Shown: positions 1-4,947 of the stretch, in pieces
Layout: every line of letters starts with the position of its first letter
Position numbering within the stretch: position 1 is the stretch's first letter
Assembly (NCBI GenBank): GCA_035358815.1
Contig: DAOPQC010000018.1
Coordinates: 1 to 15,415 of the forward strand
From: Thermoanaerobaculales bacterium
Lineage (GTDB): Bacteria > Acidobacteriota > Thermoanaerobaculia > Thermoanaerobaculales > Sulfomarinibacteraceae
Length of the DNA stretch: 15,415 nt
Direction: 5' to 3'
Made by a program: the position numbers and the translations under genes
Notes under the pieces: generated by a model
Databases searched by the model: none
The model's input: only the letters and a program-made list of their open reading frames with translations
Told to the model about the DNA's origin: nothing

Positions 1-29
1 GCAGTAACCATCAATCTGTCTTGAACCTC

Positions 30-60
30 AGCGGGGGCTTCGGCCCCCGCTTCTTGCTTC
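30..60 (+). terminator. Rho-independent terminator of a gene left of the window
   Basis: A 9-bp stem (AGCGGGGGC at 30-38 paired with GCCCCCGCT at 43-51) is capped by a TTCG tetraloop and followed by the T-rich stretch TTCTTGCTTC. Only the plus-strand reading has the T-rich tail, so it should end a plus-strand gene whose end lies at or just left of position 1. In-frame stops at 5-7 (TAA) and 22-24 (TGA) could be that gene's end, but too little is visible to choose. Confidence 0.75.
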
Positions 61-80
61 CCCCAGCTTCCCCTTCCGAT

Positions 81-116
81 CGTTCCCGTTCCCGTCCCCG
101 TCCCCGTTCCCGTTCC
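81..116. repeat. Hexamer tandem array, six CGTTCC/CGTCCC units
   Basis: Six perfect-length hexamers run in the order CGTTCC, CGTTCC, CGTCCC, CGTCCC, CGTTCC, CGTTCC. On the minus strand the array has six runs of three or four G separated by 2-3 nt, which fits the usual G-quadruplex rule. Open frames across it encode only Arg/Ser/Pro or Gly/Asn/Asp repeats and are not genes. It is the inverse counterpart of the array at 388-417. Confidence 0.85.
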
Positions 117-214
117 CGAAGAGGTCGTCGGCCGGGTCCGACCAGCGCAGGCCCCGCGCATCCAGACGAGGCCCCGCAGCGTCCGACTCGAGGGGTCTTC
201 CCCTCACCATCCCG

Positions 215-284
215 GTGCCAGGCTTGGTGATCTTTGAGAGTTGGCCCGCCGTGTCCGTCCTCCAAAGTTCGTGAAGCCTGGCAC
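215..284. repeat. Imperfect inverted repeat at the centre of the spacer
   Basis: GTGCCAGGCTT (215-225) is the exact reverse complement of AAGCCTGGCAC (274-284). CTTTG (232-236) also pairs with CAAAG (263-267), leaving a central loop of 26 nt. GACTC at 185-189 and GAGTC at 294-298 extend the symmetry outward. The two hexamer arrays lie further out in opposite orientation, so the whole 81-417 block has an approximate dyad layout. Confidence 0.6.
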
Positions 285-387
285 TCGGACGGGGGAGTCT
301 TCTTCCGCCCTCCTTCCTCCCTGTATCCGCGCCCATCTCCATCTCCGTCGCCGTGGCAAGGGCGGTCGGCGGCCCTGTGAACAAATC

Positions 388-417
388 GGGAACGGGGACG
401 GGAACGGGAGCGGGAAC
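388..417. repeat. Hexamer tandem array, five GGGAAC-like units
   Basis: Five hexamers occur in the order GGGAAC, GGGGAC, GGGAAC, GGGAGC, GGGAAC. Every unit starts with three or four G, giving five G-runs with 2-3 nt loops, so the plus strand fits the G-quadruplex rule. It is the same hexamer family as 81-116 but inverted. Confidence 0.85.
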
Positions 418-505
418 GCGTCGGGCGCGGGTGCGAGGCAGGCTGGATGCAGGCAGGATGCCTATCCCACAACCGTTGCGGATCGGCCCGGCTTTTCGCG
501 GACAC

Positions 506-534
506 AAGGAAAGGGGCCCGGCGGACCGGGCCCC
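506..534 (-). terminator. Rho-independent terminator of the beta-helix gene
   Basis: GGGGCCCGG (513-521) and CCGGGCCCC (526-534) form a perfect 9-bp stem with a 4-nt loop. Read on the minus strand, the stem is followed by TTTCCTT. It lies 21 bp beyond the stop codon of the beta-helix gene and faces the plus-strand terminator at 30-60. Confidence 0.8.
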
Positions 535-555
535 TCAGCGCGTCATGGTTCGATG

Positions 556-2457
556 TCAGTTGTCCGGGGGGTCAGTGATCGCCGGGACGGGATGCTGCGC
601 CGATCCCTTCTCGACCGAGCCGGCATCGCAGACGCACCCGCCGGGAGGCCCGCCGCCCGCGACCCGCGGGTAGCCGCGCTGGTCGACGTAGGAGCGCATG
701 CCGGCGCCGGTGCCTACGTCGATGACCGGGCTGCCGTCGAGCGGCATGTGGGTCCAGGTCGGCCCGCCGTTGGCAGCCAGCGCGTCCAGCATCAGGTCGG
801 CGACCACGACGTCACGGCCGGTGATCGGCCCGCCCGAGCCATCGGGAGCCGACGTCAGCCAGCAGGTGGCGTCGTCGGCGAAGTTGTTGCCTTCGGAGTT
901 GAAGACCGCGGGGTACGCGATCCGGCAGTTGCCGCTGCCGCGCCGGTCCACGTTGTGTCCGAGGATCGAGCCGACCATCCGGAGCTCGGCCGGAGCGGTG
1001 CCCGATCCCGTCACCACGGCGACTCCGCCGCCGTGGCCGCCCGCCTCGTTCTCGACGATCGTGGTGTCGGCGACGCTGACCAACGCGCCGGTCGCCCCGG
1101 CTGCGCCCTTGGCGCCGCCAAACACCTTCCGGTCGTTGTCGGCGTCGGCGGCGATCTCCATGCCGCCGCCCCCGGCGAGAGAGCGGTTGCCGCTGATGGT
1201 GCTCTCGGTGATGGTCGCCCCGGCGCCGGTGACCTCGATGCCGCCACCCGCGCCGGCCGGAAACGCGATCCCGTCCGCGACGTTGTGGCTGACCGTGCTG
1301 CGGCTCAGCACGAGGGCAGCTCCTTCGCCGATCGCGATCCCGCCGCCGCGTCCATCGGCCGCGATGTTGCCGTCGATGTCGGCCTCGGAGACCGCCAGCA
1401 AGGCCCCGGCGTACCAGGCGAGCAGCCCACCACCGCTGCCATGGAGCGCCTCATTGCGGAGGATGTCGGTCCCGCCGCTGATGTCGACCTGCGAGGCCCA
1501 GGCGCCGGCCGGCCAGACCCAGGCGGCGATGCCGCCGCCGTCCTTGCCGGCCTGGTTATCCGAGATCTCGCCAGCCACCACCCGGAGCTCCATCCGCGCG
1601 GCGGGGGTGCCCGGGTTGATCGGCCCGCCGGACACCTTGGGCTCGCTCTGCGCCGCCCCCTCCCCGAACTGGGCGACCGCGCCACCCAGACGGAGGGCGT
1701 GGTTGACGCTGACAGCCGTCTCCACGAGCTTGAGGCTCGCCGTGTGGCCGGTGGCCGCGGCGTTGCTCAAGCCGCCGCCGTCATGCTCCGCCGTGTTGCT
1801 GGACACGGTGCTCTGAAAGACAACCATCGTCGCGTCGCCGCCGGCCGCCCGGTTCTCGAGGCCGCCGCCGTTGCGCGTGCTGCGGTTGCCGTTGACGACC
1901 GTCTGGAGGAGCACCATGCTGCCGTCCCGGTTCGCCAGCCCGCCGCCGTGGTGCGCCTCGTTGTTCACCACCGTGCAGCCGACGAGGGCCACCGTCCCGC
2001 CCACGTTGAAGAGGCCGCCGCCCCGCCATTCCTCGACCATCCCGTTCCCGATGGTGAGGTGGTTGAGGGTCAGCCGGGCGCCCTCGGTGACGAGAAACAG
2101 CCGGAACAGCGGTCCGTTGCGCGCGCGCTCGATGACCGCCGCGTTGCCGTTGATGGTCAGGATGCCGCTGACCGCCGGCAGGCCGGATGGCCCGTGGACC
2201 TCGTTGTGGACGTCCTGGACGACGTACACACCCTCCGCCAGCTCGATCGAGTCCGGGCCGGCACCCGCCACGCAGTCGGGGTTGACGGCCGCATCGGCAT
2301 TGGCGTTCTCCATCGCCTCGATCAGCGAGCAGGAGCCATCCGGCGCGACCGCCGGGTCATGGGTTGTGACCGCGATCGAGGCCGCCCAGCCGGTCCCGCC
2401 GGTGAGCGCCACGATCACCGCCAGCCAGAATGCGACACGTGTCAGGCTTCTCATCAT
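556..2457 (-). CDS. Secreted parallel beta-helix protein with CSLREA-like and choice-of-anchor Q motifs
   Basis: The 633-residue product begins with a signal peptide (about residues 1-26, basic start then WLAVIVALTGGTGWAAS). A CSLREA-like motif follows (CSLIEAMENANAD, from residue 43, with a second Cys near 62). The body is a long series of short repeats carrying GGGL/GGGI and Asn-rich turns (such as GGGLFN, GGGLAN, GGGLEN), as expected of a right-handed parallel beta-helix. The C-terminus has NGGPTWTHMPLDGSPVID, then DQRG and CDAGSVE, the choice-of-anchor Q signature. Such proteins are exported and probably act at or outside the cell surface; no enzyme active site could be assigned. The start is supported by AGAGGAGG about 4 nt upstream; ATG at 2452-2454 is an alternative one codon later. 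It is monocistronic, with its own terminator. The long frame on the opposite strand is a GC-rich shadow. Confidence 0.88.
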   Translation of the reverse strand: MMRSLTRVAFWLAVIVALTGGTGWAASIAVTTHDPAVAPDGSCSLIEAMENANADAAVNPDCVAGAGPDSIELAEGVYVVQDVHNEVHGPSGLPAVSGILTINGNAAVIERARNGPLFRLFLVTEGARLTLNHLTIGNGMVEEWRGGGLFNVGGTVALVGCTVVNNEAHHGGGLANRDGSMVLLQTVVNGNRSTRNGGGLENRAAGGDATMVVFQSTVSSNTAEHDGGGLSNAAATGHTASLKLVETAVSVNHALRLGGAVAQFGEGAAQSEPKVSGGPINPGTPAARMELRVVAGEISDNQAGKDGGGIAAWVWPAGAWASQVDISGGTDILRNEALHGSGGGLLAWYAGALLAVSEADIDGNIAADGRGGGIAIGEGAALVLSRSTVSHNVADGIAFPAGAGGGIEVTGAGATITESTISGNRSLAGGGGMEIAADADNDRKVFGGAKGAAGATGALVSVADTTIVENEAGGHGGGVAVVTGSGTAPAELRMVGSILGHNVDRRGSGNCRIAYPAVFNSEGNNFADDATCWLTSAPDGSGGPITGRDVVVADLMLDALAANGGPTWTHMPLDGSPVIDVGTGAGMRSYVDQRGYPRVAGGGPPGGCVCDAGSVEKGSAQHPVPAITDPPDN

Positions 2458-2472
2458 TCGCCTCCTCTGTTC

Positions 2473-2490
2473 GGTTGTCCCGGTTGTCCC
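2473..2490. repeat. Tandem 9-bp repeat upstream of the beta-helix gene
   Basis: Two adjacent copies of GGTTGTCCC (2473-2481, 2482-2490) lie 15-33 bp upstream of the start codon, just beyond the ribosome binding site. On the coding strand they read GGGACAACC twice. They would fall in the 5' leader or promoter and could bind a regulator, but no promoter hexamers could be fixed around them. Confidence 0.45.
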
Positions 2491-2521
2491 GATGCCTAGA
2501 AAGGTAGGTCGCCGGCCACCA

Positions 2522-2566
2522 AAAGAAATGAGGAAAAGGTGCGGAAAAGATGCGGATTCGATGCGC
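2522..2566. repeat. 45-bp direct repeat, copy 1, made of 11-bp units
   Basis: This segment is identical over 45 bp to 2879-2923. Inside it are three in-phase 11-bp units: GGAAAAGGTGC (2532-2542), GGAAAAGATGC (2543-2553) and GGATTCGATGC (2554-2564). It lies about 65 bp upstream of the beta-helix start codon. Read on the minus strand it is pyrimidine-rich and poor in G. No gene explains it. Confidence 0.9.
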
Positions 2567-2579
2567 TGCCGCGCATCGA
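2558..2579 (-). other. Hairpin at the edge of repeat copy 1
   Basis: TCGATGCGC (2558-2566) and GCGCATCGA (2571-2579) form a 9-bp perfect stem with a 4-nt loop. On the minus strand the hairpin comes first, then the pyrimidine-rich repeat with several TTTT runs. A similar but not identical hairpin flanks copy 2, so the structure is kept while some bases differ. Confidence 0.6.
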
Positions 2580-2673
2580 TCAGGAAAGGGGGGGTCGAAC
2601 AGCACCGATGCTTTTGGGTTCGGCGGGGACGGAGCCAGGCGGAAGCCCAGGAGCCAAGTAACCGGAAAGGAAC

Positions 2674-2696
2674 AAAAAAAGCGCCCGCCGTGGCGC
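2674..2696 (-). terminator. Hairpin with T7 tail, no obvious parent gene
   Basis: On the minus strand GCGCC (2696-2692), a 6-nt loop and GGCGC (2685-2681) are followed directly by seven T (2680-2674). The stem is short, but the T-tract is the longest in the window. It sits 425 bp past the end of the oxidase operon and could be its distal terminator, or could end an unrecognised small RNA transcribed from 2700-2880. Confidence 0.5.
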
Positions 2697-2763
2697 GGCC
2701 GGTGCGGGACTATGGACACCGACCGCAGCTCACGAGCGGGCTTCGCGAAAGAGGAGGGGAAAG

Positions 2764-2793
2764 AGGACCTCGGTCCTGCCTGACCGTGGTCAG
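2764..2793. promoter_or_regulatory. Two adjacent 14-bp dyads sharing GACC-NN-GGTC
   Basis: AGGACC-TC-GGTCCT (2764-2777) and CTGACC-GT-GGTCAG (2780-2793) are each perfect 6-bp inverted repeats with a 2-nt spacer, and they share the core GACC-NN-GGTC. Their centres are 16 bp apart. This looks like a double operator for a dimeric regulator, or alternative RNA hairpins, but no gene starts close by. Confidence 0.4.
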
Positions 2794-2878
2794 TGGCCTT
2801 CGCCTTCTGCCTGAGCCTCCCGTGTCGAGCCCGTCCGCCCTCGATTGCTCTGCGGTCAATGTGGTGCCCCGGCGGCCG

Positions 2879-2923
2879 AAAGAAATGAGGAAAAGGTGCG
2901 GAAAAGATGCGGATTCGATGCGC
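2879..2923. repeat. 45-bp direct repeat, copy 2
   Basis: This copy is identical to 2522-2566 over 45 bp, 357 bp away in the same orientation. The 11-bp units lie at 2889-2899, 2900-2910 and 2911-2921. The sequence left of both copies is also loosely similar (GC-rich, GGCGGCC-like), so the duplicated unit may be slightly longer. Confidence 0.9.
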
Positions 2924-2937
2924 CGGCGCAAATCGAA
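2914..2937 (-). other. Hairpin at the edge of repeat copy 2
   Basis: TTCGAT (2914-2919) pairs with ATCGAA (2932-2937) around a GCGCCGGCGC palindrome (2920-2929) and two unpaired A. It occupies the same place relative to the 45-bp repeat as the hairpin at 2558-2579. Confidence 0.5.
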
Positions 2938-3088
2938 ATGGAGGAGATGAGGCTTTGCCGTGGCTCAAGTACTTGGCAGATCATGGATTATGGGATGCGA
3001 GCGGGAAACTCGCCCCAGGGTCCCAGCCCCCCTGCCCTGGAAGGGATGCAGAAACGGGAGTGGGAGGGAGGACGAGATCGTGGATCCC

Positions 3089-3101
3089 AGATCCTATCCC
3101 C
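3089..3101. repeat. AGATCCTATCCCC, copy shared with the right-hand spacer
   Basis: These 13 bp recur exactly at 15351-15363. Both copies sit beside G-rich sequence and within 50 bp of a gene end. The inner CCTATCCC also occurs at 461-468. Confidence 0.55.
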
Positions 3102-3120
3102 TGGTTGGGCCGGGACGGGG

Positions 3121-3720
3121 CTACAGGGAAAGGGCGGCGAAGATCGCGAGCCAGGTGAGGCCGAGGAAGTGCCAGTAGTTGGCCACCAGTTCGACCGGCT
3201 CGGGGTCGTTCAGGTAGCGGCCGCGGCCGGCGCAGGCGGTTGTGATGGCGAGCGGAAGGAGCCCGCCGAGCACGTGGAGGGCGTGCAGCACGGTCAGCAT
3301 CCAGAAGCCGAAGACCAGCATGGTGCGATCGGCGGCGGCATCGATGCGCAGCCAGTTGGCGGCCTGGGCGACCAGGAAGGCACCGCCGAGGGCGGTGGCG
3401 GCGGCGAGCAGGCGTGCCGTCTCCGACGCCCGGCCGGCGCGCGCCCGGCCGACGGCCATGACCAGCACGGCGCTGAGCACCACCAGGATCGCTGTGCTCG
3501 CCCAGAGCCCGCCGGGCAGCTCGGGCGAGCCCGGCGGTGGCCAGACGGCGGCACGCGACCTGATGATCAGGTAGCCGGCGAGGGCGGCGGCGAACAGGAT
3601 GCCGAGGGAGAGCAGGAGCAGGCGCATGCCGAGCCGGCGCGGCGAGATGCCCTCGCCGCGGGAGGTCCAGCGTCCGGCGGCATCCCTCGGCCCTTCAGGG
3701 TCGCGGCCCGCGTCCGCCAT
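3121..3720 (-). CDS. Second heme-copper oxidase subunit III-like protein
   Basis: The 199-residue product has a polar N-terminus and five predicted membrane helices (about 33-53, 72-92, 104-124, 135-160, 178-197), the pattern of five-helix subunit III proteins. Helix 4 has LHALHVLGG and helix 5 has YWHFLGLTW, matching GLHGIHVLGG and YWHVVDLIW in the coxC product of the same operon. It is the last gene, one base after the subunit IV stop codon, so it is co-transcribed with the oxidase. It is probably an accessory or assembly subunit of the same oxidase, since a full coxC is already present. Its ribosome binding site is weak, which suggests translational coupling. The family call is firm; the role of a second copy is inference. 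Confidence 0.85.
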   Translation of the reverse strand: MADAGRDPEGPRDAAGRWTSRGEGISPRRLGMRLLLLSLGILFAAALAGYLIIRSRAAVWPPPGSPELPGGLWASTAILVVLSAVLVMAVGRARAGRASETARLLAAATALGGAFLVAQAANWLRIDAAADRTMLVFGFWMLTVLHALHVLGGLLPLAITTACAGRGRYLNDPEPVELVANYWHFLGLTWLAIFAALSL

Positions 3721-3721
3721 C

Positions 3722-4072
3722 TCAGCCGCCCGGCGCCGCGCTGCCGACGCCGGTGGCGAAGCCCGGGATCAGGGTGTCCTGGTAGTGGGCGGTGTCGAGC
3801 AGCGCGATCCCGATGAAGATCCCGAGGAACAGGAAGGCGGTGAGGAAGACGAAGCCGTTGAACGGCCGGTCCCAGCGCAGGTGCATGAAGTAGAGGGCGA
3901 CCAGCAGCGCCTTGACGGTGGCGATGGCGAGGCCGATCCAGATGTTGAGGCTGCCGAGGTCGACGTAGGTGGCGGTCACCGTCAGCCAGGTGCAGACGAG
4001 GAGCGCGACCCAGACCACCACCAGCAGCCGGACCGAGGAGACGTGGACGCCGTTGTCGGTGTGCTCGCTCAT
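3722..4072 (-). CDS. coxD: Cytochrome c oxidase subunit IV, prokaryotic type
   Basis: The 116-residue product has three hydrophobic helices (about 14-36, 43-63, 74-94). Helix 2 ends in VKALLVALYFMHLRWD, the hallmark of the bacterial subunit IV/CyoD-like family. Subunit IV is a small membrane subunit that stabilises the oxidase. The ATG at 4072 is preceded by AGGAG, which overlaps the coxC stop codon (TAGGAG), with 8 nt between stop and start. That start is chosen over upstream in-frame options lying inside coxC. The last 20 residues (from DTAHYQDT) form a short polar tail. Confidence 0.9.
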   Translation of the reverse strand: MSEHTDNGVHVSSVRLLVVVWVALLVCTWLTVTATYVDLGSLNIWIGLAIATVKALLVALYFMHLRWDRPFNGFVFLTAFLFLGIFIGIALLDTAHYQDTLIPGFATGVGSAAPGG

Positions 4073-4080
4073 CGCAGCTC

Positions 4081-4947
4081 CTAGTGGATCAGGTAGAGCA
4101 GCAGGAACAGGTAGATCCAGATCAGGTCGACCACATGCCAGTAGAGGGCGACCAGGTCGACCTTGATGAAGTGGCCAGTGTCGAAGTCGCCGCGGTAGGC
4201 GCCGACGAGCAGCCAGATCATGGCGCCGATGCCGCCGAGGACGTGGATCCCGTGCAGGCCGGTCATCAGGAAGTAGATCGAGAAGAAGGTCTGGGCGTTG
4301 GCGGGCTCGGCCACGATCGCGCTCTCGGGCCGCCCGGCGTCTTCGCTCGCCAGGCCGGCCGGGCCGGTGGCCGCGGGGGCGATGCTCGAGCGGTCGGGGT
4401 CCGCCGCCGGCGCAGCAGGCACCGGCTGGGCCGGCGCCGCCTCGGCGCCCGCCTCGCCCGCCCCTGCCGGCAGCACGACCTGCGGGCTGCCGGGGGCCGG
4501 CCCATGGGCGTCGCCGCCGTGGTGCGCCTGGGGCGCATAGCTGCGCGCCCACAGCAGCCCGGCGTGCCACTTGTGCGAGTACTCGACGTACTTCACGCTG
4601 AGGAAGCCGAAGGCGCAGACCAGGGTCAGCCCGAGCATCAGCTTGAGCACGCCGATCTGCCGCAGCTGGGCCGCGCGCACCGCCCAGGCGATGGTGAACG
4701 AGGAGCAGATCAGGATGACCGTGTTGAGCGCGCCCAGGCCCTTGTCGAGGAAGTGGTGGCCGAAGATGAAGATCTCGGGGTGATTGGCGCGGTACACGGC
4801 GTAGGCGCAGAACAGGCCGCCGAAGAGCAGGATCTCGGTGACCAGGAAGACCCACATCCCGAGCCGGGCCGACTGGTACTGCTGGGCCGGGCTCTCGAAG
4901 TGGTGCGCCAGGTGGGGGTCGCGGTGGGCGCCGGCGTGGCTCGCCAT
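4081..4947 (-). CDS. coxC: Cytochrome c oxidase subunit III with an Ala/Pro-rich insertion
   Basis: The 288-residue product has five membrane helices (about 31-53, 74-94, 100-118, 222-252, 264-286) and subunit III motifs: GMWVFLVTEILLFGG in helix 1, GLHGIHVLGG in helix 4 and YWHVVDLIWIYLF in helix 5. Subunit III binds subunit I and helps sustain proton uptake. Between helices 3 and 4 is an unusual insertion of about 75 residues (141-217) rich in Ala, Pro and Gly with some acidic residues; five-helix relatives usually have only a short loop there. The start codon overlaps the coxA stop by one base (TGATG), indicating translational coupling. Long frames extending upstream in this frame are shadows of coxA. 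Confidence 0.95.
   Translation of the reverse strand: MASHAGAHRDPHLAHHFESPAQQYQSARLGMWVFLVTEILLFGGLFCAYAVYRANHPEIFIFGHHFLDKGLGALNTVILICSSFTIAWAVRAAQLRQIGVLKLMLGLTLVCAFGFLSVKYVEYSHKWHAGLLWARSYAPQAHHGGDAHGPAPGSPQVVLPAGAGEAGAEAAPAQPVPAAPAADPDRSSIAPAATGPAGLASEDAGRPESAIVAEPANAQTFFSIYFLMTGLHGIHVLGGIGAMIWLLVGAYRGDFDTGHFIKVDLVALYWHVVDLIWIYLFLLLYLIH

Larger units (their letters stand above)
61..505. other. Non-coding spacer between two facing terminators
   Basis: This 445-bp stretch has no believable gene. It holds the hexamer arrays at 81-116 and 388-417, a small hairpin GAGGGG-TCTT-CCCCTC at 190-205, and an inverted repeat whose best-matching core is GTGCCAGGCTT at 215-225 against AAGCCTGGCAC at 274-284, with CTTTG/CAAAG at its inner ends. 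The right part has the short direct repeat GGATGC (near 445 and 455) and CCTATCCC at 461-468, a motif that recurs in two other spacers. All its open frames are low-complexity and run through the repeats. Confidence 0.7.
2458..3120. other. Long intergenic region rich in repeats
   Basis: I find no convincing gene in this 663-bp stretch between the oxidase operon and the beta-helix gene, both on the minus strand. Frames here translate the 45-bp repeats into near-identical Arg/Lys/Phe-rich peptides, which shows they are repeat shadows. It contains the listed repeats, hairpins, dyads and T7 terminator, the inverted pair CCAGGG/CCCTGG (3015-3020, 3035-3040), and a G-rich stretch near 3055-3073 followed by AGATCCTATCCCC. 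The beta-helix promoter should lie within about 2460-2700 but no clear hexamers were identified. Confidence 0.65.

Noticed and set aside
11..507. Three overlapping frames with Arg-Ser, Gly-Asn or Pro-Val repeats
   Set aside because: They translate the hexamer arrays and appear on both strands, with no ribosome binding site or conserved domain.
241..2499. Long plus-strand open frame opposite the beta-helix gene
   Set aside because: It is the antisense shadow of a clear gene, its product is Ala/Gly/Arg/Asp-rich without motifs, and it starts inside the repeat spacer.
2522..2923. CRISPR array from the 45-bp repeats
   Set aside because: There are only two copies separated by 312 bp, and no cas genes; the internal 11-bp periodicity is unlike a CRISPR repeat.
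2522..2923. Insertion sequence or composite element bounded by the 45-bp repeats
   Set aside because: There is no transposase or terminal inverted repeat, and the intervening DNA has no coding capacity.
2357..2968. Minus-strand frame containing the peptide HRIRIFSAPFPHFF twice
   Set aside because: The repeated peptide is the translation of the two 45-bp DNA repeats, and the frame runs into the beta-helix gene out of phase.
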